From an uncultured Akkermansia sp. (lineage in GTDB: Bacteria > Verrucomicrobiota > Verrucomicrobiia > Verrucomicrobiales > Akkermansiaceae), in the NCBI GenBank assembly GCA_905200945.1, contig CAJKMG010000003.1, positions 186,001-250,000 on the forward strand: 64,000 bases of DNA, written 5' to 3'. The notes below the pieces were generated by a model that worked only from the letters and a program-made list of their open reading frames with translations, was not told the DNA's origin and made no database searches. The position numbers and the translations under genes were made by a program. This document shows, piece after piece, positions 15,669 through 24,402 of this stretch. Numbering within the stretch: position 1 is the first letter of the stretch; each line of letters opens with the position of its first letter.

Positions 15669-16379
15669 ATGATGGAAAAATTTCAAAAACTGGCTCTTCT
15701 AATTGATGCTGAAAACATTGCTCTGGATAAGCTTGAAAGCGTCATTCAGAAAATATCTGCATATGGCCGTATTGTGATTCAAAGAGCCTATGGCGACTGG
15801 AGCAAGGAAAGTTTAAAAAACTGGAAAGACTCGCTAAACCGGTTTGGCATAAAAGCGGAGCAGCAATTTAATTATACTCCCAAAAAAAACTCGACGGATA
15901 TGGCGTTGACTATTGACGCCTTGGATTTATTGTATCAGTCATCTTACGATGCCCTCGCCATTGTTTCGAGCGACTGTGATTTCACTCCCGTTTCCCTATA
16001 TGTCAGGGAACATGGTATTTATGTAATCGGTATCGGAGAGAAGAAAACTCCAGAGGCTTTTAAAAAAAGCTGCAATGAATTTATTTTATTAAAAACTGCT
16101 GACTCTAAAATAGATAATACACTACAAAATAAGCCTTCCCAATCTGGATCAGAAAAACGAAAAAAAATCCCTGAATCTATTCATAAATTACTTAAGGAGG
16201 CATTTGAAACGCACAAAAAAGAAGGATGGGTAGCCTTATTTCGGGCATCATCTTATATTAAAGATAAACAACCTGATTTTTCTTTAAAAGAATACTATTC
16301 CAAATTTTATAAACTCATTCAGGATTTTCCGGAAAAATACAAACTTGAAAAATCGCATACAAAATATCAATGCAAATAA
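15669..16379 (+). CDS. NYN-domain protein with C-terminal OST-HTH/LOTUS-like domain
   Basis: A 236-residue protein. The N-terminal two thirds is a NYN (PIN-like) nuclease domain: LALLIDAENI carries the first acidic residue, STDMALTIDALDLL the second pair, and IVSSDCDFTPV the third. The C-terminal 75 residues (after KKIPESIHKLL) resemble an OST-HTH/LOTUS domain, a winged-helix fold that binds RNA. The combination suggests an RNase or RNA-binding protein of the LabA/MARF1 type. The ATG at 15669 is preceded by AAGGA; 15672 is equally possible. The gene is much richer in AT than its neighbours, consistent with recent acquisition. No partner gene is adjacent. Confidence 0.75.
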   Translation: MMEKFQKLALLIDAENIALDKLESVIQKISAYGRIVIQRAYGDWSKESLKNWKDSLNRFGIKAEQQFNYTPKKNSTDMALTIDALDLLYQSSYDALAIVSSDCDFTPVSLYVREHGIYVIGIGEKKTPEAFKKSCNEFILLKTADSKIDNTLQNKPSQSGSEKRKKIPESIHKLLKEAFETHKKEGWVALFRASSYIKDKQPDFSLKEYYSKFYKLIQDFPEKYKLEKSHTKYQCK

Positions 16380-16489
16380 AATTATAGAGTTATCTTCTAT
16401 AACCATATTCACCTGATTCCATCTTGGAACAGGAAATAAATTCCTGTTTTTTATACGCTCATTTAACGCAAAAACAATTCTTTCCTTCC

Positions 16490-17476
16490 ATGGATACCGG
16501 CGCCGTCATCCTCACCTCCTTTCTCTCTACCATTCCCGTTTATCTTTTCTTTGCCACGGGTTTCTATCTGCGCCACAAGCAAGTCATCCAGGCAGACCAT
16601 GACGCGCCCATCATGCGCATCGCGATGGATGTGGCCTACCCCTGCCTCGTCTTCCACAGCATCATGAAATACATGGTGCTCTCCGGAAATGAGACGCTCA
16701 GCAGCGTTTCCTTTTCCCTCCAGGCCATTGCAGCAGGGGCGCTGGAACTTCTGCTGGGTATCGCGGCCGCATGGCTGGTCGCTAAAATGCTGCGCATGCG
16801 CATCGGCACGGGTCTGCGCACGTTCACCCTGACGGCGGGAGTGCAGAACTACGCTTTTTTCGTCATCCCCATCATCCAGATGCTGTTTACCGCCGGCAAC
16901 GATCCCACGCTGGGCGTCCTTTTCGTCCACAATGTAGGATGTGAGCTGGTCGTCTGGAGCATCGGCGTCATCATCATCGCAGGCGGTCCGGGCAACCTGA
17001 ACATGGGCGTCTTCTTCCGCGGCCCCCTGCTGGCCGTTATCGTGGGCCTGGCGCTCGCCTGGTCCGGCCTGGGAACCTATGTAGCCCAACCGCCCCTGAT
17101 GAAGACTTTTGAAATGATCGGCAACTGCGCCACACCCCTGTGCCTGATCCTGTTCGGATGTTCCATGCGGGATTTATGGCATAACATGAAGTGGGAACCC
17201 AAACCCATCATTTGCGGCCTGCTGACGCGGCTGGGGCTGGCCCCCGCGCTACTGCTCCTGATGGCTTATTTCCTGCCGGTGGATGATTATATCAAGCGCG
17301 TCATCATCATCCAGGCAGCCATTCCCTCCGCCGTCATTCCGGTCATTCTGGCCAAACGTTTCGGCGGCTATCCGGATTTGGGCACTCAAATCCTTCTGAC
17401 AACGACGGTGGCTTCTTTCCTCACACTGCCCTGCTGGCTGGCTCTTGGTTCCACCCTGGTCGTACCATTGTATTAA
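16490..17476 (+). CDS. AEC (auxin efflux carrier) family transporter
   Basis: A 328-residue membrane protein with about ten hydrophobic segments spread over the whole length, arranged as two halves, typical of the AEC/BART family. These carriers move small organic acids such as malate or malonate. The start at 16490 was chosen because the first membrane helix begins just after it; the upstream extension is hydrophilic and improbable. An LTAGVQNYAFFVIPI segment and a second-half NCATPLCLILFGCS segment fit the family crossover regions. No metabolic partner lies next to it, so the substrate is unknown. Confidence 0.85.
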   Translation: MDTGAVILTSFLSTIPVYLFFATGFYLRHKQVIQADHDAPIMRIAMDVAYPCLVFHSIMKYMVLSGNETLSSVSFSLQAIAAGALELLLGIAAAWLVAKMLRMRIGTGLRTFTLTAGVQNYAFFVIPIIQMLFTAGNDPTLGVLFVHNVGCELVVWSIGVIIIAGGPGNLNMGVFFRGPLLAVIVGLALAWSGLGTYVAQPPLMKTFEMIGNCATPLCLILFGCSMRDLWHNMKWEPKPIICGLLTRLGLAPALLLLMAYFLPVDDYIKRVIIIQAAIPSAVIPVILAKRFGGYPDLGTQILLTTTVASFLTLPCWLALGSTLVVPLY

Positions 17477-17712
17477 CGAGATAATGGCGACATCAATCCC
17501 CGGATGACCTGGAACGGCCCGCTTGCGCAACATCTTCCGCTTTTCCGGAGGATTCCGTTCCCGGTGTCCCGCCCCTTGATGGAAATAAAACCGCAGGATT
17601 CGGCGGCGGAATAATTTCCCTGCCGAAATTTCCGCATCCATACTGCATTCCATGCTGAATGCTTCCCTACCTTTGGGTTGACTCCCTAGGCGGATATGTA
17701 TTGAATGGATTC

Positions 17713-18192
17713 ATGAAATTTCCTGCTCCTCTCTGCACCGCCATGCTGCCGGTTCTGTTTTCCTGCGCGGAGCAGGTTTCCCGGATTGAACATGTGCGGG
17801 AGGTTCCCTTAAAAACCATAGTGGTTCCTGCGGAAGACGTAGGTATGCACCACACCCAGGCCACTTACCTGCTGCACGGTGCCGTCTCCCAGCAACAGCG
17901 TCTTCAGCGTCTGGGCCAATACTACTTCGTCACCTGGAACGATGCCCATCCGGAACAGGCGGCAACTCTGGTCATGATGTACCGCCAGGGAAAAACAGGT
18001 TCAACCGTCCTGACGAAATCCATTTCCTACCCCGCCGGTAGAAAAGGCGGCACGCAAAACTCCATTTTCGAATTCGTCGGGGATGAAGCCAAGGGGAAAG
18101 GGGAAATCCTCGCATGGAAGCTCGTCCTGAAAGACAACCGCGGCAAAACGATTTCCGAACGCCATTCCTATCTGTGGGGGGACGAGTATTGA
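17713..18192 (+). CDS. Hypothetical lipoprotein
   Basis: A 159-residue protein of no recognised family. From the ATG at 17713 it has a short signal peptide ending in the lipobox LFSC, so it is probably lipid-anchored in the envelope. The mature part appears beta-rich, with a segment FVTWNDAHPEQAATLVMMY and the ending ERHSYLWGDEY. A possible promoter (TTGACT at 17678 with TTGAAT 17 bases on) lies directly upstream, only a few bases from the ATG. It stands alone between the AEC transporter and the converging DAHP synthase gene. Confidence 0.65.
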   Translation: MKFPAPLCTAMLPVLFSCAEQVSRIEHVREVPLKTIVVPAEDVGMHHTQATYLLHGAVSQQQRLQRLGQYYFVTWNDAHPEQAATLVMMYRQGKTGSTVLTKSISYPAGRKGGTQNSIFEFVGDEAKGKGEILAWKLVLKDNRGKTISERHSYLWGDEY

Positions 18193-18335
18193 CCCTTCGG
18201 CGAAAAACACCGAAGAGCCAATAAAATCAGCCGGATATGAAGAATGAATTCGGCAGTTTCCGACTGCCCTGTCAGCCAGGGCATGGTCGATCCAGCCTCC
18301 AACTCCGTTAAGTTCCCTCCGGAATATGGGAAAGC

Positions 18336-19403
18336 TTACGCTTCCTGCCGTTTGGCACGGCGTTTGCGGACAGCGGCGGCAAGGGTTTCCAGCACTTCCA
18401 CCGTCGTCTCCCAGCCAATACACTGATCCGTAATGCTCTTGCCATACACCAGGTCGGAACTCAGCGGCTGGGCTCCTTCCACAATGTTGCTTTCAATCAT
18501 TACGGCAACAACCTGGTCGGATCCGTTGGATATCTGTTCCGCGATATTGGCGGCTACGGCCGGCTGTTTGCGATAGTCCTTGCAACTGTTTCCGTGGGAG
18601 CAGTCTATCATGATGCGGTTATTGATGCCGGCCTTCTGCAAGGCTGCTACCGCCTCTTTTACATGTTCTTCATCAAAGTTCGGCCCCAGGGAGGACCCGC
18701 GCAGAATCAGGTGGCAGGACTTATTACCCGTAGTGGAAACAATGGCGGAAACCCCCTGCTTGGTCACGGAAAGGAAGCAGTGCGGGCAGGAGGAGGAAAC
18801 AATGGCGTCCACAGCGATTTGCAGGCTGCCGCTGGTGCCATTCTTGAATCCCACAGGCATGGAAAGCCCGGAAGCCAATTCACGGTGCACCTGGCTTTCC
18901 GTAGTGCGCGCTCCGATGGCGCCCCACGTGATCAGGTCTGCAATGTACTGCGGCGTGATGGTGTCCAGGAACTCGGTAGCTGCGGGCACTCCCATATCCC
19001 CCAGGCGCAGCAGCAGCCCGCGGGCCATATGGAGGCCGCGGTTGATGTCAAAGGTATGGTTCATGAACGGGTCGTTGATGAGGCCCTTCCAGCCCACGGT
19101 AGTGCGGGGCTTTTCAAAATACACGCGCATGATGATCACCAGGTCCTTTTCAAAGCGCGCCATTTGTTCCTTCAGGCGGGAGGCATAATCCACGGCAGCC
19201 TGGGGATCATGGATGGAGCACGGCCCCACCACCACCAGCAGGCGGTCGTCGTGGCCGGAAATGATGTTCTCCGCATTCTTGCGGGTCGTAGCCACCATTT
19301 TGGCGATCTCCGTGGTCGCCGGATAATCCTTGATTAAGATGGCGGGGGAAATCAGGGGCTCAATGTCTTGAATGCGTATGTCGTCTGTTTTGAACCAGTT
19401 CAT
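18336..19403 (-). CDS. 3-deoxy-7-phosphoheptulonate (DAHP) synthase, class I
   Basis: A 355-residue enzyme that condenses phosphoenolpyruvate and erythrose 4-phosphate, the entry step of the shikimate pathway. It is of the AroF/G/H type: VVGPCSIHDP carries the metal-binding cysteine, with RVYFEKPRTTVGWKGL, GARTTESQ, the KNGTSG motif, and CSHGNS with the metal-binding histidine. The length fits the Escherichia coli isoenzymes. Which aromatic amino acid inhibits it cannot be read safely. No other aromatic biosynthesis gene is adjacent. Confidence 0.95.
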   Translation of the reverse strand: MNWFKTDDIRIQDIEPLISPAILIKDYPATTEIAKMVATTRKNAENIISGHDDRLLVVVGPCSIHDPQAAVDYASRLKEQMARFEKDLVIIMRVYFEKPRTTVGWKGLINDPFMNHTFDINRGLHMARGLLLRLGDMGVPAATEFLDTITPQYIADLITWGAIGARTTESQVHRELASGLSMPVGFKNGTSGSLQIAVDAIVSSSCPHCFLSVTKQGVSAIVSTTGNKSCHLILRGSSLGPNFDEEHVKEAVAALQKAGINNRIMIDCSHGNSCKDYRKQPAVAANIAEQISNGSDQVVAVMIESNIVEGAQPLSSDLVYGKSITDQCIGWETTVEVLETLAAAVRKRRAKRQEA

Positions 19404-19481
19404 GTCTGGGGCTTATTGAGAGGTTTTTGAGAGAAGTTGAAAAGAAAAAAATACGGTTTGATGCCTTTATGCCTGAATATA

Positions 19482-19497
19482 CCGCGGGGCCCCGCGG
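19482..19497. repeat. Perfect 16-bp GC palindrome
   Basis: CCGCGGGGCCCCGCGG reads identically on both strands. It lies between the divergently placed end of the pseudopilin gene and the start of the DAHP synthase gene, about 80 bases upstream of the latter. It could be a protein-binding dyad or part of a terminator without a T-run. Confidence 0.5.
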
Positions 19498-19561
19498 CCA
19501 TAAGCCGGAAGCCCCGTAAAATGAAACGGCCACGCCTCCCGACAAGAGGCGCCGCCATGCA

Positions 19562-20203
19562 TTACCAGGAAGTCACATTGTCTTCCGTCAATTCCGGATT
19601 GTTGATATGGCCGTCAGCCGTGCTGCCCTGCTTGTCCTTGCCGGTGCTGTAAACAGCCACGTTCTTGGTCACCATCCGGGAACCTACCTGGACACGGGGG
19701 GTGCGGTCATCAGGGTTGGCATTCAAAATAATGTAATAGGGGGATTCCCAGGGATCCATCAGGCCCACACGGCCGCGGCTTTCAAAAAACAGGCCGGGAG
19801 CGCCTTCCACATCCGTAGTCGTCGTATTGAAATAAGCCGTTTTCTTGGGGTTCAGCTTTCTATCCTCATCCGCCCGGTCCATATAATTGGTCAGGATGCT
19901 CATGATGCGGCTATCGTCGTCCACGGCGGTCGTCACGTAATACTGCCCGTCTTTGTGGGCCTGCTTGGTCATTTCCCGGCTGCTCCAGGCCACGGGAACG
20001 CGGCCGTTGTCCAGCATGTAATTTTCCACAGCCGTCTGCAGGCCGTTGCAGTCGCTCCGCGCCGTGGTAACCTTGGATTTTTCCATCACGCCGTTCACCA
20101 CCGTCATGGCGATGCCGGCCAGCGTCAGGATAATGGCGATCACCACAAGCAATTCAATTAACGTGAATCCCTTGGATTTACGGTTCAAAAAAGGTGTCTT
20201 CAT
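19562..20203 (-). CDS. Type II secretion/type IV pilin-like pseudopilin
   Basis: A 213-residue protein with a class III (prepilin) signal: a short basic leader, then the cleavage site KG/FTLIELLVV at about residues 11-19, with the conserved glutamate at +5 and a hydrophobic helix to about residue 35. The body has the fold pattern of GspG-like major pseudopilins, including a DPWESPYYIIL segment near the end. Such proteins build the periplasmic pseudopilus, or act in minor pilin complexes. No prepilin peptidase or secretion ATPase lies nearby, so this is a solitary gene. The start at 20203 gives the shorter leader normal for the family. Confidence 0.85.
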   Translation of the reverse strand: MKTPFLNRKSKGFTLIELLVVIAIILTLAGIAMTVVNGVMEKSKVTTARSDCNGLQTAVENYMLDNGRVPVAWSSREMTKQAHKDGQYYVTTAVDDDSRIMSILTNYMDRADEDRKLNPKKTAYFNTTTTDVEGAPGLFFESRGRVGLMDPWESPYYIILNANPDDRTPRVQVGSRMVTKNVAVYSTGKDKQGSTADGHINNPELTEDNVTSW

Positions 20204-20314
20204 ACTTTGCCAAGAGTAGCGCAATTACGGTTCAGGGCAAGCGGAAAACAACCGGCGCCGCCAATTTCAAAACCTGTTCCCGGAACGGCAGCGGACGGAA
20301 TACCCCCGGTGCAC

Positions 20315-20349
20315 AAACACCCCGGCGCCTTCCGGCAGCCGGGGTGTTT
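20315..20349 (-). terminator. Strong hairpin after secG
   Basis: A perfect 12-base stem (AAACACCCCGGC/GCCGGGGTGTTT) with an 11-base loop begins 15 bases after the secG stop codon. Each arm ends with a short T or A run, so it could stop transcription from either side. Confidence 0.75.
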
Positions 20350-20363
20350 AAAAGAATGCTCCT

Positions 20364-20819
20364 TTAGTTGGAGGGGACAGGGGTTTCTGTGGAAGCAGGA
20401 GCCTGAGTCTGAGAAGAAGCGGCTTCCGCCTCAGCGGCGCGCCTGCGCAGTTCTTCCTGCTGGAGTTCTTCCGGCGTCTTGGCAGGAACGGAGGCTTCCT
20501 GCCTGGCGGCAGCCTTCATCATTTCCGGGCTCAACAGGCTTTCCGAACTCTTAACGTGCTGCCGGTTGATCAGCATGCCCAGCACCAGGCAAAGAACCAT
20601 GAACGCGGTTCCGAAGTACACCGTGGCTTTTTTCAGCACATCCGTCGTCCGGGCGCCAAAGGCCTGGTCCGTAATGGCTGCGCCAAAGGCGGCTCCCAGC
20701 CCTTCCTGCTTGGGCCTTTGCATAAGCACCACACCCAGAAGGAGAAGCGATACAACCACCAGGACGGCAAAAAGCAACTGGATGCTGATATTAAGCGAGT
20801 CTGCTAAAAAAAGGTTCAT
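20364..20819 (-). CDS. secG: Preprotein translocase subunit SecG
   Basis: A 151-residue inner-membrane protein of the SecYEG channel. The two membrane helices are at about residues 10-33 and 66-84. The conserved cytoplasmic loop between them reads LMQRPKQEGLGAAFGA, the family signature. The C-terminal 60 residues form an alanine/glutamate/glutamine-rich hydrophilic tail ending in proline and serine, which makes the protein roughly twice the length of the Escherichia coli subunit. The tail is probably disordered. The gene is followed by a strong hairpin terminator. Confidence 0.93.
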   Translation of the reverse strand: MNLFLADSLNISIQLLFAVLVVVSLLLLGVVLMQRPKQEGLGAAFGAAITDQAFGARTTDVLKKATVYFGTAFMVLCLVLGMLINRQHVKSSESLLSPEMMKAAARQEASVPAKTPEELQQEELRRRAAEAEAASSQTQAPASTETPVPSN

Positions 20820-20860
20820 GAGCGCGGGGAGTATGTGTGAATTCGGATGATTTGTAAAGT

Positions 20861-21199
20861 CTAGGAAATGATTTCGTTATGTTCGTTACAGACGATTTTT
20901 TTGGGAATGATGGGCTTGTCCGACAAGGCAAAACTCATAATGACCACCCGTTCGCCCGTCTTGATTAAATGGGCCGCACCGCCGTTCATGATGATGTTCC
21001 CCGTGCCGGCAGGCCCCTGGAGAGCATATGTTTCCAGACGGTTCCCGGACGTAACGGATGCCACGAGAACTTTTTCCCCGGGCCACAAATCCACGGCGGC
21101 CATCAGATCGGCAGGAATTTCAATACTGCCTTCATATTGAACATCGCCACGGGTAATCATGGCGCGATGAATTTTTGATTTTAACTGCTCAACCAACAT
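20861..21199 (-). CDS. panD: Aspartate 1-decarboxylase
   Basis: A 112-residue pyruvoyl enzyme that makes beta-alanine from aspartate for pantothenate and coenzyme A synthesis. The self-cleavage site is present as QYEGSIEIP, so chain cleavage between Gly24 and Ser25 yields the pyruvoyl group. The downstream motif NGGAAHL and the segment GERVVIMSF are also conserved. The length is slightly below that of typical family members, with no loss of key residues. It sits between secG and the ribF-truB-nrnA genes on the same strand. Confidence 0.93.
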   Translation of the reverse strand: MLVEQLKSKIHRAMITRGDVQYEGSIEIPADLMAAVDLWPGEKVLVASVTSGNRLETYALQGPAGTGNIIMNGGAAHLIKTGERVVIMSFALSDKPIIPKKIVCNEHNEIIS

Positions 21200-21272
21200 G
21201 ACGTTCGAACAACAAACCCCCGATCGTCCCTCCGGTCAAGCCGTCATCCTCCATTTTCCGGTTTTCTGTGTC

Positions 21273-22208
21273 TTACTCACCACCCTTCAGCACTTTTTCT
21301 GCATGGGCGGCATCACGGGCAAGCTGGCTTTTCAATTCTTCCAAAGAGGGGAATTTGATTTCCGGCCTTAGGAAACGGACCGGTTCCACTTCCATCTCCC
21401 GCCCGTAAATATCACCCGGGTGGCCGAATAAATGCGTTTCCAGCAAAAGTTCCCCCGTCTCACCTTCCACGGTGGGGCGCACCCCCAGATTGGCTACGCC
21501 TCCGTATTTTTTGCCGGCCACCCGGGCGCGCACGGCGTAAACGCCATGGGGAGGCTGTAACCCGCAACCGGGTCTTATATTGGCCGTGGGGTAGTCCAGC
21601 AGGCGCCCCAGTTGGCGCCCGTGAATCACCGGTCCCTTCCAGCGGTAGGGGCGGCCAAGCATGCCGGCAGCCTGTAAAAAATCCGCCGCGCGCACGGCTT
21701 CGCGAATCCGGGTGCTGCTTATGCGCTCCCCGTCCTGCAGAATAGAAGGAACGGCCGTCACCCGGAACCCGTAGCGGCAGGACAGCAGGCGCAGGGTTTC
21801 TACATTCCCTGCCCTGCCGCGGCCAAAATGCCAGTCCTCGCCCACGGCAATCTGAGCCACCAGGCAGGAGGAACAAAGTTCCCCGATAAACTCTTCCGGG
21901 CTCATGGACGCCAGCCTGGAAGAAAATTCCAGCGACAGCACCGCCTTCACTCCCAGCTCTTCCATCAAGACAAATTTTTCAGCATCTTCCCCCATGATGG
22001 CGGGCGGCACGCTTTCCGGCCTCACCCGGGCCAGCGGATGAGTGCGGAATGTCAGCACGGCGGGAATTCCTCCGTCAAGAGCAGCCCCTTTCACCGCCGC
22101 GGCAATCACTCCGGCATGTCCCAGATGCACCCCGTCAAACATCCCCATGGCCCAGTGTACAGGGGCGGAAAGGTTTTTCAATTCCTTGAATTCCCGGTAA
22201 ATGACCAT
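21273..22208 (-). CDS. ribF: Bifunctional riboflavin kinase/FAD synthetase
   Basis: A 311-residue enzyme that phosphorylates riboflavin to FMN and adenylylates it to FAD. The N-terminal adenylyltransferase domain shows GMFDGVHLGH and the ISSTRIREA motif. The C-terminal kinase domain starts near residue 190 with GRLLDYPTANI and contains GVYAVRARV and the ETHLFGHPGDIYG segment. The gene starts three bases after the truB stop codon, so the two are cotranscribed, an arrangement widespread in bacteria. Confidence 0.95.
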   Translation of the reverse strand: MVIYREFKELKNLSAPVHWAMGMFDGVHLGHAGVIAAAVKGAALDGGIPAVLTFRTHPLARVRPESVPPAIMGEDAEKFVLMEELGVKAVLSLEFSSRLASMSPEEFIGELCSSCLVAQIAVGEDWHFGRGRAGNVETLRLLSCRYGFRVTAVPSILQDGERISSTRIREAVRAADFLQAAGMLGRPYRWKGPVIHGRQLGRLLDYPTANIRPGCGLQPPHGVYAVRARVAGKKYGGVANLGVRPTVEGETGELLLETHLFGHPGDIYGREMEVEPVRFLRPEIKFPSLEELKSQLARDAAHAEKVLKGGE

Positions 22209-22211
22209 ATG

Positions 22212-22946
22212 CTACCCGGCAATCAGAATATCCGCCAGCTCCTGCAGGGAAAGCATGGCCCGGAACAGTTCCTCCCTGGGAGCGGTTTTCAGGGTGTCCA
22301 CCGTAATGGCGCGGTCCAGCGTAAAAGAACCGGACCTGGTGCGCCGGAGGGCGCTCAAATGCGCTCCGCAGCCCAGTGCCTTCCCGATATCATAAGCATA
22401 GGAACGCACATAAAAACCTTTGGAACACTGAACGGTAAAATCCACTTCCGGAATGGCCACGCGTGAAATTCTGTGACCGAACACTTCCACAGGCCGCGGT
22501 TCCCGCACAACTTCCTGACCTTTCCGGGCCAGCTTGTACAGCGGAACCCCGCCCTTTTTAATAGCGGAAACCATCGGAGGAATTTGTTCAAAAGCTCCGT
22601 CAAACCGGTTGAACGCCTCACGTACAGCCTGTTCCGTCACTCCGTCCACGGAATGCTCCGCTATTACTTCCCCCATGGCATCCTGGGAGGAAGTCTCCAC
22701 GCCCAGCATAAGGGTTCCGGCGTATTCCTTGTGTTCGCACATCAACTTGTCCTGAAGCTTGGTCGCCTTCCCTACCACCAGCATCAGCAATCCCGTAGCC
22801 ATGGGATCCAGCGTGCCGCAGTGGCCTATTTTCTTAATTCCCAGGGAACGGCGCGCAATTGCCACCACATCGTGGGAAGTCATGTCCCGCGCCTTGTCAA
22901 TCAACAGGACGCCCGAAGGAACCTGGATGGAATCTGAAACATTCAT
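22212..22946 (-). CDS. truB: tRNA pseudouridine-55 synthase
   Basis: A 244-residue enzyme that makes pseudouridine in the T loop of tRNAs. The catalytic aspartate is in the motif GHCGTLDPMATGLL (Asp47). The family segments LIDKARDMTSHDVV near the N-terminus and YVRSYAYDIG further on are present. It lacks a long C-terminal PUA domain, so it is shorter than the Escherichia coli protein, as in many phyla. Its start overlaps the end of the nrnA-like gene by four bases. Confidence 0.95.
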   Translation of the reverse strand: MNVSDSIQVPSGVLLIDKARDMTSHDVVAIARRSLGIKKIGHCGTLDPMATGLLMLVVGKATKLQDKLMCEHKEYAGTLMLGVETSSQDAMGEVIAEHSVDGVTEQAVREAFNRFDGAFEQIPPMVSAIKKGGVPLYKLARKGQEVVREPRPVEVFGHRISRVAIPEVDFTVQCSKGFYVRSYAYDIGKALGCGAHLSALRRTRSGSFTLDRAITVDTLKTAPREELFRAMLSLQELADILIAG

Positions 22947-23956
22947 GAAATCTTCTGTCGGAGCACTCGTTCCACTTCTTCCCGCATGGCCTTCAGGATA
23001 GTAAGGCGCACTTCGTCAATAGGCCCCCGGATACGTACTCCGGCGGCCATGGAATGACCGCCTCCGCCGAAACGGGAGGCCAGCTCCGCGACGGATATTT
23101 CAGGCGTCTTGGATCTCAGGGAAATACGGATGCGGGGATCGTCCTCCGTTTCTTCCAGATAAGCGGCCAGCCAGACTCCCTGCACGGAACGCAGAAGGTC
23201 AATCAGTCCTTCCGTATCTTCCGGACGGCTTCCAATCCGGGCTTTTGCCTCATTCGTCAGGCAAAACGTGCAAATCCTGCCGTCCGGCGTCAGCTTCATT
23301 CCGTTCAGCGCCTCGCGCATCAACTGCATTTTCACCCACGGCTTTTCCTGGTAAAGCTGGCGGTTGATGTCCTGGACGTCAACGCCCATCCGGATCAAAT
23401 CCGCAGCCAGTTCCATGACGGCCGCCGTCGTCATCTGGTACTGGAAAGACCCCGTATCCGTGCTGACGGCCACGTAAAGGGCGTCTCGCATCACCGGAGT
23501 GACGGGAATGCCCAGATACTTGAAAAAGTAATATAAAACCGCCCCCGTGGCGCATTCGTCCGGCAAAACGCACTGAACGTCTCCAAACAGTTCGTTCGTC
23601 CGATGGTGGTCGATGTTCGCCCACACCTTCACTCCCGCCAAAGCCTCCAAACTGCGTTCTCCCAGCCTCTTGAGCGCGCCGTTATCCACGGAAATGGCTA
23701 CTTCCACATCCACCGGCTCATCAGGCGTGGGAATAATGTTTTCCACACCCGGCATAAAGGCCAGATTGGAAGGCACCCCGTCCTCGTTCATCATCACCAC
23801 CTTTTTTCCCATTTGCTTCAGGGCTTCTCCCAAAGCCAGCGTGGAGCCGATAGCGTCGCCGTCCGGATGAATATGCGCAATTACCGCAAAACTGCCATGG
23901 CCGCGGATCAGATCCGCCAAAGGCGCGAATTGGGGACAATGTTTCCAATCTTCCAT
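22943..23956 (-). CDS. nrnA: DHH-family phosphoesterase, NrnA-like oligoribonuclease/pAp phosphatase
   Basis: A 337-residue two-domain protein. The DHH domain has HIHPDGDAIGS, a DNGALKRLGE segment and the signature NIDHH. The C-terminal DHHA1 domain has the substrate-binding motif FGGGGHSMAAG. NrnA enzymes degrade nanoRNAs and dephosphorylate pAp. The start at 23956 is preferred because the domain begins about 25 residues later and the upstream extension is unremarkable. The stop overlaps the truB start, and the order nrnA-truB-ribF is common. The symbol follows family membership; nanoRNase activity itself is inferred. Confidence 0.88.
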   Translation of the reverse strand: MEDWKHCPQFAPLADLIRGHGSFAVIAHIHPDGDAIGSTLALGEALKQMGKKVVMMNEDGVPSNLAFMPGVENIIPTPDEPVDVEVAISVDNGALKRLGERSLEALAGVKVWANIDHHRTNELFGDVQCVLPDECATGAVLYYFFKYLGIPVTPVMRDALYVAVSTDTGSFQYQMTTAAVMELAADLIRMGVDVQDINRQLYQEKPWVKMQLMREALNGMKLTPDGRICTFCLTNEAKARIGSRPEDTEGLIDLLRSVQGVWLAAYLEETEDDPRIRISLRSKTPEISVAELASRFGGGGHSMAAGVRIRGPIDEVRLTILKAMREEVERVLRQKIS

Positions 23957-23981
23957 ATGTACTGCCGTGTTTTTATAGAAA

Positions 23982-24014
23982 AAGCCGCACCTGGACAATC
24001 ACCAAGTGCGGCTT
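23982..24014 (-). terminator. Rho-independent terminator after small lipoprotein gene
   Basis: On the minus strand a 13-base stem with one mismatch (AAGCCGCACTTGG/CCAGGTGCGGCTT) and a seven-base loop is followed by a short T-run. It lies between the lipoprotein gene and the nrnA-like gene, so the latter probably has its own promoter or reads through. Confidence 0.75.
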
Positions 24015-24043
24015 GAAAAGTCGTACTTAATCCCGGAAGAGGA

Positions 24044-24211
24044 TTACTTCTTGGACTTCATGACCACCGGAGCCACATCCACGGCGGGCTGGTTCAGGTC
24101 ATTGAACTTGGGCAGAGGGGTCAGGGGCGGAGCACCCTGATCCTGGCAGCAGCAGGAAGCCATGATGCTCGCCGCAAAAGCGGCAAGAGCCATAACGGTA
24201 ATCTTCTTCAT
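24044..24211 (-). CDS. Small lipoprotein
   Basis: A 55-residue protein starting at 24211. It has a lysine-rich N-terminus, a hydrophobic stretch and the lipobox SIMASC followed by two more cysteines. The mature part is short, proline-rich and ends in MKSKK. It is probably anchored in a membrane; no function is known. A terminator follows directly. Confidence 0.7.
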   Translation of the reverse strand: MKKITVMALAAFAASIMASCCCQDQGAPPLTPLPKFNDLNQPAVDVAPVVMKSKK

Positions 24212-24402
24212 ATGCGTGGTTAAATGATGGGTGATAAAGGATATGGAAATATCTTGGAGCATAAAAGCATACCATGCGGGCGCCCGTCAATCAAATTTGC
24301 GAAAATCGCCCAAGGAGACGCCTTTCCCAAAATGGCAAGACGCATAAATCGCTCGCCCGGGGTTATCTGTAATTATAATCTCTGCCAAGCTGTATCCTTT
24401 TC

